NCBI GenBank assembly: GCA_902623395.1
Contig: CACNTN010000003.1
Coordinates: 1-63,682 of the forward strand
Direction of reading: 5' to 3'
DNA from: an uncultured Pelagibacteraceae bacterium
Lineage (GTDB): Bacteria; Pseudomonadota; Alphaproteobacteria; Pelagibacterales; Pelagibacteraceae
Length of the DNA: 63,682 bases
Numbering within the stretch: the stretch's first letter is position 1; each line of letters opens with the position of its first letter. Of the stretch, positions 56,363 through 63,682 are shown in pieces. The translations under genes and the position numbers were made by a program. The notes under the pieces were generated by a model. That model saw only the letters and a program-made list of their open reading frames with translations. It was not told the origin of the DNA and made no database searches.

Positions 56363-57811
56363 ATGGAAACAACATATTTATCAATACAATCATCATTAAC
56401 AGTAACTATTGTAGTAGGGCTTTTTTTTATTGGACTAGGATATTTAAACTCAAAAAAAACTATCGATAATAAAAAATATATAATTGGAAACAGAGACGAA
56501 AATACATTTTCACTAACAACAAGTTTAGCCGCATCCGCTTTGGGAGCATGGATACTATTTGGTCCAGCCTCAGCTGCTACATGGGGAGGTTTTGGAGCAG
56601 TAACAGGATATGCATTAGGAACTGCAACTCCAATGCTATTATTATATAATTTTGGACCTAAAATTAGAAAAGAGTTTCCAAGAGGTCTTTCCTTAACAGA
56701 ATTTATTAAAAAACGGTTTGGCATAGGAATACTTAAATTAAGCTTATTTTTAATATTGTTTTATTTAGTTATTTTTTTGATAGCTGAAGTTACCGCAATA
56801 GCTTTTCTGTTAAATTTTATATCTAAAACTCCATTATGGATTACAGCAGGAATAACCTTAATAATATGTTTACTTTATATTTTAAGAGGCGGGTTCAAGC
56901 TTTCAATAATAACTGACAAGTATCAATTCATGATAATAGCAGTTCTGATATTTGCTTCTGTGATTTTAATTCTTGGAAATTTAGAAATAAATAGTTTTAA
57001 ACTAATCAAAGAAAATTCACCAGATCTTATAAATAGTAAATATTTACCTAATTATACAGCTGGTCTAACTTTTTTTATAGCAGTAGCTGCAACAAATTTA
57101 TTTCATCAAGGAAACTGGCAAAGAGTATTTGCAGCTAAAAATAATTTAATATTAAAGAAAAGTTTAATTTATTCATCATTAATAACTTTCTTGATAGTTT
57201 TATGGATGGGGTACACAGGACTTATTTCTTTTTCTTTGAATTCAAAAGTAATGCCAGATTTAGCTTTTTTTTATTTAATACTATCAAAAAATTATTTATT
57301 AATTATATCGATTTTAATTTTAGCTTTGGCATTAACATTAAGTACAATAGATACTTTAATAAATGCTATATCAAGTATTCTTATCGTAAATGGTAATCAA
57401 ATTAGTAAATCAATTTTTGGAAGCTCTTTAAAGAATAAAACAAATTATATGATTTTGATTATATGTATTTTAGTTTTTATTTTAGCATCAAAAGGATTTA
57501 GCATTTTATATTTATTTTTATTAGCGGACTTATTTTGTTGTGCAGCAGTAGTTACAATTTTTTATGGTTTTTTTAATAAGAAAATTAATCCTCAATTGTC
57601 ATATTTATCTATTTTAAGTGCATTAATTTTAGGAATATTATTTTTTCCAAGCATAGATTTTAGATCAAGTATATTAGTGGGAAATTTGTTACCAATAGAA
57701 TTATTTAGTTCAGTTATTACCACTAATTTACTTTTTATTTCTTTTGGGATAGCAATAATAACCCAACTTTTTTGTATAATATTTTATTCTTTACGAAGTT
57801 CGTTTAAATAA
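56363..57811 (+). CDS. thiV: Sodium:solute symporter, thiamine-pyrimidine (HMP) transporter ThiV
   Basis: The 482-residue protein has about 13 membrane helices and the sodium:solute symporter pattern. Examples are RDENTFSLTTSLAASALGAW near the N-terminus, a LTEFIKKRFGIG loop, GNWQRVFAAKN, and a helix with STIDTLINAISS. The TPP riboswitch directly upstream marks it as a thiamine-related importer. In SAR11 such a gene is reported to take up the pyrimidine precursor HMP, because these bacteria cannot make it. Its last 28 nt overlap convergent rarD. Confidence 0.88.
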   Translation: METTYLSIQSSLTVTIVVGLFFIGLGYLNSKKTIDNKKYIIGNRDENTFSLTTSLAASALGAWILFGPASAATWGGFGAVTGYALGTATPMLLLYNFGPKIRKEFPRGLSLTEFIKKRFGIGILKLSLFLILFYLVIFLIAEVTAIAFLLNFISKTPLWITAGITLIICLLYILRGGFKLSIITDKYQFMIIAVLIFASVILILGNLEINSFKLIKENSPDLINSKYLPNYTAGLTFFIAVAATNLFHQGNWQRVFAAKNNLILKKSLIYSSLITFLIVLWMGYTGLISFSLNSKVMPDLAFFYLILSKNYLLIISILILALALTLSTIDTLINAISSILIVNGNQISKSIFGSSLKNKTNYMILIICILVFILASKGFSILYLFLLADLFCCAAVVTIFYGFFNKKINPQLSYLSILSALILGILFFPSIDFRSSILVGNLLPIELFSSVITTNLLFISFGIAIITQLFCIIFYSLRSSFK

Positions 57812-58656
57812 ATTATTACAGCTAACCAAATAAATACGAACGCTATTAACTCATCAACAATTAAAGGTTCATTAAAATAATATAATCCTAAGAAAAATTG
57901 TGCAGTTGGTGTTAGAAAAAATATCATACTTGCTGGACCGATACCTATTAATTCAAACCCCTTTGTGTACCAAAAAAGAGGTATCAAAGTCATTAAACCT
58001 GCCCAAAATAGATAAAAGGAAAGTAATGGTTCATTAGTAGAAAAAATATTTAAATCATTATTTATTAGAAAAACAAAAAGAAGAATAGCAATAGGTGTTA
58101 GCAATAATGTTTCTACAAGCAAACCAATATCTGAAGAAACTTTTACTTTCTTTCTAATTAACCCGTACAAACTGAATGTAAGAGCTACTGTAATTCCAAT
58201 CCAAGGTACCTCACCAAGTTTGATGAGAAAATAAATTAATGCTATTATAACTAAAATGACTGAAATAATTTTATTTCGATTATACTTTTCTTTTAAAAAA
58301 ATTATCCCAAGAAATACGCTTAAAATTGGAAAAATATAATATCCGAGAGCCGAGTCTAGGAGATTATTTGTGCTTACTGCATAAAGCCACGTAAACCAAT
58401 TTATTGAAACAAGTAGACCTGTTAAAAAAAAGATGAAAATATTTATTTTATATTTTATTATTTTTTTAAACTCGCTCCATTTTGCGTAATAGGACACAGT
58501 AATGACTAACAATAATGCAGTCCAAATAGTTCTATGGATTGTTAATTCTAAAGGGGATGCGTAAGAGACAAATTTAAAGTAAATGACACCTATTATACCC
58601 CACCAAAGAGAGGCGCCAACTGTGAAAGTAATTCCTTTAAATAAATTTTTCTTCAT
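57784..58656 (-). CDS. rarD: EamA/RarD-type membrane transporter
   Basis: The 290-residue protein has ten predicted membrane helices in two EamA halves. RarD-subfamily marks are the start KGITFTVGASLWWGIIGVIYFK, the SPLELTIHRTIWTALLL loop, SINWFTWLYAV and the C-terminal half with LTPTAQFFLGLYYFNEP. Substrates of RarD proteins are uncertain; drug/metabolite export is assumed from the family. Its 3' end overlaps thiV by 28 nt tail to tail. Confidence 0.85.
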   Translation of the reverse strand: MKKNLFKGITFTVGASLWWGIIGVIYFKFVSYASPLELTIHRTIWTALLLVITVSYYAKWSEFKKIIKYKINIFIFFLTGLLVSINWFTWLYAVSTNNLLDSALGYYIFPILSVFLGIIFLKEKYNRNKIISVILVIIALIYFLIKLGEVPWIGITVALTFSLYGLIRKKVKVSSDIGLLVETLLLTPIAILLFVFLINNDLNIFSTNEPLLSFYLFWAGLMTLIPLFWYTKGFELIGIGPASMIFFLTPTAQFFLGLYYFNEPLIVDELIAFVFIWLAVIIYLNELRKE

Positions 58657-58684
58657 TTGACCATTTTTTTGATTGATTTATAAG
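58657..58684 (+). promoter_or_regulatory. Predicted promoter of tRNA-Ser
   Basis: TTGACC (58657-58662) and TATAAG (58679-58684) are 16 nt apart, with start near 58691, about 35 nt before the tRNA. The -35 box adjoins the rarD start codon on the other strand. Confidence 0.35.
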
Positions 58685-58725
58685 GTAATTAATTAATAAT
58701 TAGAACTAAATTAGCTTGGTTATAA

Positions 58726-58817
58726 GGAAGAGTGGGTGAGCGGTTTAAACCAGTTGGTTGCTAACTAACCGTACGAGTAACATCGTACCGAGAGTTCGAA
58801 TCTCTCCTCTTCCGCCA
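58726..58817 (+). tRNA. tRNA-Ser (anticodon GCU)
   Basis: GGAAGAG (58726-58732) pairs with CTCTTCC (58807-58813), and CCA is encoded at 58815-58817. Anticodon stem GTTGG/CTAAC with loop TTGCTAA gives GCT, and a long variable arm (class II) is present. It converges on the lytic transglycosylase gene with a 4-nt gap. Confidence 0.96.
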
Positions 58818-58821
58818 TAAA

Positions 58822-61068
58822 TTAATTGAAATAACTGTCAATTTTAACTGGTTCTTTGTTAAGAATGTACTTGTAAACATTTATGTTTTCTAAAACTCTT
58901 TGTACATAATTTCTTGTTTCTTCGAACCTTATCTGTTCAATCCAATTTATATAAGATAACTGCCCTTTTGATGGATCGCCATTCACTCTTCTCCATGTTT
59001 TAACTCTATTAGGGCCAGCGTTATAAGCTGCTATAGCAAAAGGATAAACACCGTTATAATCCTCAATCAAAGAATTAAAATAATAGGAACCTAATTTAAT
59101 ATTATACTCAGGGTCACGCGTTAAACCACTAATACTATAAGGCAGTTTAGCTTGCTTAGCTACTATCTTAGCTGTGTACTTCATAAGTTGCATCATACCT
59201 CTAGCTCCAGCCCAACTATTCGCACTTTTATCGAATTCACTTTCTTGTCTAATTATAGCTAAAATAACCTCAGATTTTGGCATAGTTTTATTATTAATTG
59301 TTTTAGGTGTAGTAATAATTGGATAGTTATATTTATTGTAAAATCTTTTTTCATAAGAGGCTTTTTTTGAAATCTGTATCGCAAAATCGTATCTTTCCAA
59401 ACTTGTAGCTAAGTCTGCTGCTAATACCTCACTACCTTTTTCAACATTTAGATTAGCTAAATGTTTAAAAATATCTTTACCTAATTGAGTAGCGTTAAGT
59501 TCTTTTAGGAGAATTAAATGCCTAATTAACTTATTTTTTTTAAATTCTTTTTCGTAATCTTTATCGAAAAAACTTTGGTCTTTTAATTCAAAATTTCCCC
59601 CAGGATTAATTTTATTAAATGCAAGTTGACCATAATAGGTCATTGGAAAATTTGCTGCTTCGGAGTAAAATTGATTGGATAATTCTTTTTCTTTTAGCAA
59701 CTCGTATGACGCACCTAGCCAGTAGGCTCCTCTTGCTAAACTTATAGGGTATCCTACGTTATTATAAAAATTTTGAAAATGATTGATTGCATATTCAGGT
59801 GAATTTAAAAAAGTTAAAGCTATCCAGCCCGATAACCACTCTGCTTCAGCAAAAGATGGACCAGCTGATAACGCATGCTCACTTGAAATTTTGTAAGCAG
59901 TTTTATATCTTTTTTTATAAATTAAACTTCTTACAACACTTTCTCTTTGGTCCCACCATTTATCAGGTCTAACCATTTGTTTTTCAGTTTTAAGTGAATT
60001 TCGATATAATATTTCTAAAGATCCATCTAATCTTCCTCTTCGATTTCTCCATCTAAGTCTATCAAATTCTAAACCAGGATCCTCTTTTAAGTATTGAGGT
60101 ACTTTTGAAATAGCATTATCAACTCCATATGAGTTACTCATTAAAATTTGACGAGCGTTATATAATGCTTTTTGATCTTTGGGCAAATATTTTAACATTC
60201 TTTTTAGATCCCAATATTTACGCTCCCAAGCCAAATAATCTGCTCTTTTTATGTGATCATCGGTGTCAATAAATTTCTTAAATTTAGCTCTATAATAACT
60301 TAGGTCATTTTTTCTAATAGATGCATTTATCCAGCCATCTTTAATCAGTTCACGAACTTTAGCAGTTTGATTTTGTTCAAGGTATGCTTCAGCAAGTTTA
60401 ATTTTTCCTAAACCGCCAAGAGGTGGATATTTTTTGAACCAGTTAATCACTGACGTTGGTGAGTTATTTCTTAAATATATTTTCTCTTCAGCTAAATATC
60501 TAATCCTATTGATTCTAGGATAATCTTCATTCTGTTCAATAAATTTTTTATATTCACTAAAAGAAGCTCCATTTCTTGTTGTTTTAAGGTGCATCCAAGT
60601 TATAAGATTTCTAAATTCTTTATCTTTAACTTTCGAAGCGCTTTTTAGTGCACTATTCCATTTTTTATCTTTAATAAATTGAATTGTCTCTTTTGCTTTT
60701 ACAAAATCTTTTTGGTTTAATATTGTAGATTTTTCAGCTGTTTGCTTTGTGGTTTTGTAAACAGCCGGTTTTTTTTGAGGAAAAATAAAAACAGATTTAG
60801 GACTATCAAACTTTGTAGTCTCCTTCCGTGGTTTTTTCTCTTCAATTTTTTTCTCAACTATAACCTCTTTTTTATCAGTCTTTTTTTCCTCTTTGTTTAG
60901 TGGTTTTCTTTGAGGTAAATCTTTGGAATATTTTTGAGCCTCATTTTTATCAATTTTTTTAAAAATTGAAGGCTTTTCTTTTGGAAAAATGAATTTCTCA
61001 TCTGAATAGATATGACCAGATATTAAAAAAAATACTATTATTACTAGACTAATTAATTTATTGGTCAT
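58822..61068 (-). CDS. slt: Soluble lytic murein transglycosylase
   Basis: The enzyme cleaves peptidoglycan to 1,6-anhydro products in the periplasm. The 748-residue protein has a signal peptide (residues about 1-21). A basic, proline-spaced linker follows with three P-x-(x)-K-P repeats (PKEKP, PQRKP, PQKKP), then a long helical superhelix as in Slt70. The C-terminal lysozyme-like domain carries IIRQESEFDKSA, with catalytic Glu near residue 609, WAGARGMMQLM and AIAAYNAGPNRV. It is divergent from dapA across 31 nt. Confidence 0.93.
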   Translation of the reverse strand: MTNKLISLVIIVFFLISGHIYSDEKFIFPKEKPSIFKKIDKNEAQKYSKDLPQRKPLNKEEKKTDKKEVIVEKKIEEKKPRKETTKFDSPKSVFIFPQKKPAVYKTTKQTAEKSTILNQKDFVKAKETIQFIKDKKWNSALKSASKVKDKEFRNLITWMHLKTTRNGASFSEYKKFIEQNEDYPRINRIRYLAEEKIYLRNNSPTSVINWFKKYPPLGGLGKIKLAEAYLEQNQTAKVRELIKDGWINASIRKNDLSYYRAKFKKFIDTDDHIKRADYLAWERKYWDLKRMLKYLPKDQKALYNARQILMSNSYGVDNAISKVPQYLKEDPGLEFDRLRWRNRRGRLDGSLEILYRNSLKTEKQMVRPDKWWDQRESVVRSLIYKKRYKTAYKISSEHALSAGPSFAEAEWLSGWIALTFLNSPEYAINHFQNFYNNVGYPISLARGAYWLGASYELLKEKELSNQFYSEAANFPMTYYGQLAFNKINPGGNFELKDQSFFDKDYEKEFKKNKLIRHLILLKELNATQLGKDIFKHLANLNVEKGSEVLAADLATSLERYDFAIQISKKASYEKRFYNKYNYPIITTPKTINNKTMPKSEVILAIIRQESEFDKSANSWAGARGMMQLMKYTAKIVAKQAKLPYSISGLTRDPEYNIKLGSYYFNSLIEDYNGVYPFAIAAYNAGPNRVKTWRRVNGDPSKGQLSYINWIEQIRFEETRNYVQRVLENINVYKYILNKEPVKIDSYFN

Positions 61069-61099
61069 AAGTTAAGACTTATTTATCTTATTTTGTTTT

Positions 61100-61969
61100 A
61101 TGCTTAAAGGATCAATTGTGGCTTTAATAACTCCGTTTAAAGGTGACGACCTTTGCGAGGAGACATATGTAAGATTAATAAATTACCACTTAGAAAATGG
61201 GACTAATGGTGTCGTTCCTGGTGGAACTACGGGTGAATCCCCTACATTATCTCATAATGAGCACAAAAAAATAATCGAAATAGCTGTAAGAGAATGCAAA
61301 GGAAAGATACCAGTGATTGCAGGAACTGGATCGAATTCTACAGATGAGGCCATAGAACTTTCTAAGTTTGCTGAAAAGGCTCAATCAGATGCTTTGTTAG
61401 TAGTTACACCTTATTATAACAAACCTACTCAAGAAGGACTCTATCAGCACTACAAGAAGATTAACGATAATGTTGGAATACCAATTATTATTTATAACAT
61501 ACCATCTAGATCAGTAATAGATATGAGTGTTGACACAATGGCTAAATTATATGAATTAAAAAATATAAAAGGCGTTAAAGATGCTACTGGTGATATAAAT
61601 AGAGTTATTCAACAATTAAAAGTTCTTGGAAAAGATTTTATTCAATTAACAGGTAATGATGATAACGCATTAGAATTCAATAAACATGGAGGAGTAGGGG
61701 CAATAGGCGTTACAGCAAATGTTGCAGCAAAACTCGCATCAGATTTTCAAAAAGCATGCGTAGATGATTTTAATAAAGCATCTGAATTAGATAGCTTACT
61801 TCAACCATTACATACTTCTCTATTTATCGAGAGTAATCCCTCACCTGTAAAATACGCAGCTTCATTATTGGGTATGTGTAATCCAACAGTCAGATTACCA
61901 TTAGTAGAAATTAGAGAGGAAACTAAAGTAAAAATTACTGAAGCTCTTAAAGTAGCTAAGTTACTTTAA
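61100..61969 (+). CDS. dapA: 4-hydroxy-tetrahydrodipicolinate synthase
   Basis: DapA condenses pyruvate with aspartate semialdehyde, the first committed step to lysine and meso-diaminopimelate. The 289-residue TIM-barrel protein has [12 protein letters not shown] (40-51), with T44-T45 in the proton relay. Catalytic Y133 lies in [10 protein letters not shown], and the Schiff-base lysine K160 in GVKDATGD. Its stop overlaps smpB by one nucleotide. dapA-smpB adjacency is common in alphaproteobacteria. Confidence 0.97.
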   Translation: MLKGSIVALITPFKGDDLCEETYVRLINYHLENGTNGVVPGGTTGESPTLSHNEHKKIIEIAVRECKGKIPVIAGTGSNSTDEAIELSKFAEKAQSDALLVVTPYYNKPTQEGLYQHYKKINDNVGIPIIIYNIPSRSVIDMSVDTMAKLYELKNIKGVKDATGDINRVIQQLKVLGKDFIQLTGNDDNALEFNKHGGVGAIGVTANVAAKLASDFQKACVDDFNKASELDSLLQPLHTSLFIESNPSPVKYAASLLGMCNPTVRLPLVEIREETKVKITEALKVAKLL

Positions 61970-62442
61970 TGAAACAAAGATTAGCACCTGGTCAAAAAAT
62001 TATTTGCAATAATCGAAAAGCAAGTTTTAATTATTTTTTTCTTGAATTGTTAGAAGCAGGATTAGTTTTAAAAGGTTCTGAAGTAAAATCTTTAAGGGAT
62101 GGAAAAGGAAGCATCGCAGACTCTTATGCAGTAGACAATAATGGAGAGCTATTCTTAATCAATTCACATATCCCTTTATATCGACAATCTTCATATAATA
62201 ATCATGATCCAAAAGGAAATAGAAAACTATTATTAAATAAAAAAGAAATAAATAAGCTTATTGGAAGAATTAATCAAGAAGGTTTAACTTTAATTCCAAC
62301 AAAATTATATTTTTTAAAAGGCAAAGTAAAAGTTGAAATTGCTGTAGCCAAAGGAAAAAAACTTTATGACAAACGACAAGTGAAAAAAACAAGGGATTGG
62401 AATAGAGAAAAAGCAAGATTACTTAGCAAAAATAATAAATGA
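61969..62442 (+). CDS. smpB: SsrA-binding protein SmpB
   Basis: SmpB binds tmRNA to rescue stalled ribosomes. The 157-residue protein has the OB-fold with [37 protein letters not shown]-type sequence and [18 protein letters not shown]. The basic C-terminal tail [15 protein letters not shown] enters the mRNA channel. The tmRNA gene itself is not in the window. It overlaps folK by 4 nt. Confidence 0.97.
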   Translation: MKQRLAPGQKIICNNRKASFNYFFLELLEAGLVLKGSEVKSLRDGKGSIADSYAVDNNGELFLINSHIPLYRQSSYNNHDPKGNRKLLLNKKEINKLIGRINQEGLTLIPTKLYFLKGKVKVEIAVAKGKKLYDKRQVKKTRDWNREKARLLSKNNK

Positions 62443-62954
62443 TACATATTAATATTGGATCTAATCTAGATTCAAATCACGGTACAAGATTTGAAAATAT
62501 TAATTTAGCTATAAATCTTTTAATAGATTCTAAAGTTGAAATAATAAGAATTTCAAATTTCTATGAAACGCCCTCTTATCCAAATCAAAATTTTCCAAGA
62601 TTTCTAAATGTTGGTACTTTAGTTAATTATAAACAAAATTATTTAGATCTCTTAAGCAAAATAAACTTAATCGAAAAGAAACTTGGTAGAGTCAGAACTA
62701 AAAAAAATGACCCAAGAATTATTGATATAGACATAATCGATTTTAAAAGTGAGGTAATGAAAACAAAAAAAATAACCTTACCTCACCCAAAATGTCATCT
62801 GAGAAATTTCGTTTTATACCCAATTCTACAAATAGATCCAAATTGGTCTCACCCTATTTTGAGGAAAAATGTGCGATTTTTGATTAATAAATTGAGTCAA
62901 AAATCCAGGATACAGATTACAAGACTAAAGAAAAATGTTAATATTCAATTATGA
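62439..62954 (+). CDS. folK: 2-amino-4-hydroxy-6-hydroxymethyldihydropteridine pyrophosphokinase
   Basis: FolK pyrophosphorylates hydroxymethyl-dihydropterin for folate synthesis. The 171-residue protein has [12 protein letters not shown] at the start and [17 protein letters not shown]. The signature loop is [20 protein letters not shown], with RxxK and the two magnesium-binding aspartates, and [16 protein letters not shown] follows. Position between smpB and the rel gene places it where rpoZ is often found in relatives. It overlaps the rel gene by 4 nt. Confidence 0.93.
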   Translation: MIHINIGSNLDSNHGTRFENINLAINLLIDSKVEIIRISNFYETPSYPNQNFPRFLNVGTLVNYKQNYLDLLSKINLIEKKLGRVRTKKNDPRIIDIDIIDFKSEVMKTKKITLPHPKCHLRNFVLYPILQIDPNWSHPILRKNVRFLINKLSQKSRIQITRLKKNVNIQL

Positions 62955-63682
62955 TAAATAATTATGAACTAATTGATCAAATTAAGTCTTATAATAGATT
63001 TTTAAATTCTGACTCTTTAAATAAAGCATATAATTTTGCATTAGAAGCTCATCAAAATCAAAAAAGAGAAGAAGGCGTACCATATATTATTCATCCTATT
63101 GCCGTTGCTAAAATATTAACTGATTTAAAACTAGATAGCGCTACAATTACGACTGGGTTATTACATGATACAATTGAAGATACAAATGTTACATATGAAA
63201 CTGTAAAAAAAGAATTTGGAGAAGAAGTTGCAAATTTAGTAGAAGGAGTTACAAAAATATCTGCCTTAGAGGATAAAGCATCAGTTGACTCAAAAGCAGA
63301 AAATTTTAGAAAATTAATTTTAGCCACCTCAAAAGATATCAGAGTTTTATTAGTCAAGTTAGCAGACAGACTACATAATATGAGAACTATCCAATTTGTA
63401 AAAGACAAAGAAAAAATTATTAGAAAAGCAAAAGAGACGATGGAGATATACGCTCCTCTAGCTGATAGAATGGGGATGAATAGAATTAGAGATGAATTAG
63501 AAGATTTATCTTTTTCTGTTTTAAATAAACCGGCTAGAGATTTAATTATAGAAAGGTTAAATTTTATAAAAAATAATAAAGAAGATACTTTTAAATTTAT
63601 TTCTCATGAATTAATTGAAATATTAAAAAAAAATGGTATTACGGCAACAATCACAGGCAGAGAAAAGACTCCATTTTCAATT
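62951..63682 (+). CDS. rel: Bifunctional (p)ppGpp synthetase/hydrolase, N-terminal part, cut by window edge
   Basis: The frame opens at ATG 62951 and runs off the window (244 codons visible). It shows the HD hydrolase domain: EAHQNQKREEGVPYIIHPIAVA, then HDTIEDT (residues 72-78) with the metal-binding His-Asp, and KLADRLHNMRT near residue 118. MEIYAPLADRMGM marks the passage to the synthetase domain. Intact HD residues suggest a Rel/SpoT enzyme that can hydrolyse the alarmone. The synthetase, TGS and ACT domains lie outside. Confidence 0.93.
   Translation, partial: MINNYELIDQIKSYNRFLNSDSLNKAYNFALEAHQNQKREEGVPYIIHPIAVAKILTDLKLDSATITTGLLHDTIEDTNVTYETVKKEFGEEVANLVEGVTKISALEDKASVDSKAENFRKLILATSKDIRVLLVKLADRLHNMRTIQFVKDKEKIIRKAKETMEIYAPLADRMGMNRIRDELEDLSFSVLNKPARDLIIERLNFIKNNKEDTFKFISHELIEILKKNGITATITGREKTPFSI

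Noticed and set aside
1-63682. Mobile elements, CRISPR arrays, prophage or genomic island
   Set aside because: No transposase, integrase, recombinase, direct-repeat array or phage gene was seen, and base composition and gene order look uniform and core-like throughout.

Overview
The window is a dense, very AT-rich bacterial chromosome segment. Gene order and protein sequences point to an alphaproteobacterium of the SAR11 / Pelagibacterales type. The signs are very low GC, lysine/isoleucine/asparagine-rich proteins, almost no intergenic space (many 1-4 nt stop/start overlaps), single-copy tRNAs, and a TPP riboswitch in front of a sodium:solute symporter, as known from SAR11. I see no insertion sequence, prophage, CRISPR array or integron; this is core genome rather than an accessory island.

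Layout. 1-3300: edge of a family-9 glycosyltransferase, tRNA-Leu + nadK, tRNA-Thr, an SGNH-like secreted protein and rlmB. 3428-16048: tRNA-Tyr, tRNA-Gly, tuf, tRNA-Trp, secE, nusG, rplKAJL, rpoBC, with an attenuator-like hairpin between rplL and rpoB. 16201-32096: a fused str/S10/spc/alpha supercluster (rpsL-rpsG-fusA-rpsJ ... rplQ). It has a predicted promoter and structured leader before rpsL and a second predicted promoter overlapping the adk stop codon before rpsM. The second tuf, rpmD and rpmJ are missing from their usual slots. 32107-38023: an RluA-family pseudouridine synthase, lipB, mgtE, panC, galU, ugd. 38024-40361: two exported proteins that look like polysaccharide lyases, directly behind the UDP-glucuronate genes. 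40371-46784 (minus strand): ruvX, pyrB, a dihydroorotase-like protein without its zinc ligands, plsY, topA, ridA.

46836-52968 (plus strand): gatCAB, a TrmR-like O-methyltransferase, trhO and a MATE exporter; the methyltransferase/trhO pair suggests a wobble 5-methoxyuridine pathway. 52970-54516 (minus): amino-acid-type ABC binding protein and permease without an ATPase gene. 54592-57811: an SOS-type promoter with a perfect alphaproteobacterial LexA-type box (GAAC-N7-GAAC) driving umuDC. A second promoter buried in the end of umuC then leads straight into a TPP riboswitch and thiV. 57784-63682: rarD-type transporter, tRNA-Ser, a lytic transglycosylase, and dapA-smpB-folK-rel, the last cut by the window edge.

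Functionally, most of the window makes the transcription/translation machinery (RNA polymerase, about 30 ribosomal proteins, EF-Tu, EF-G, Sec translocon, amidotransferase, tRNA modification, tmRNA partner SmpB). Cell-envelope, pyrimidine, cofactor and stress-response genes fill the flanks. All calls are from reading sequence motifs and gene order; no database search was run.
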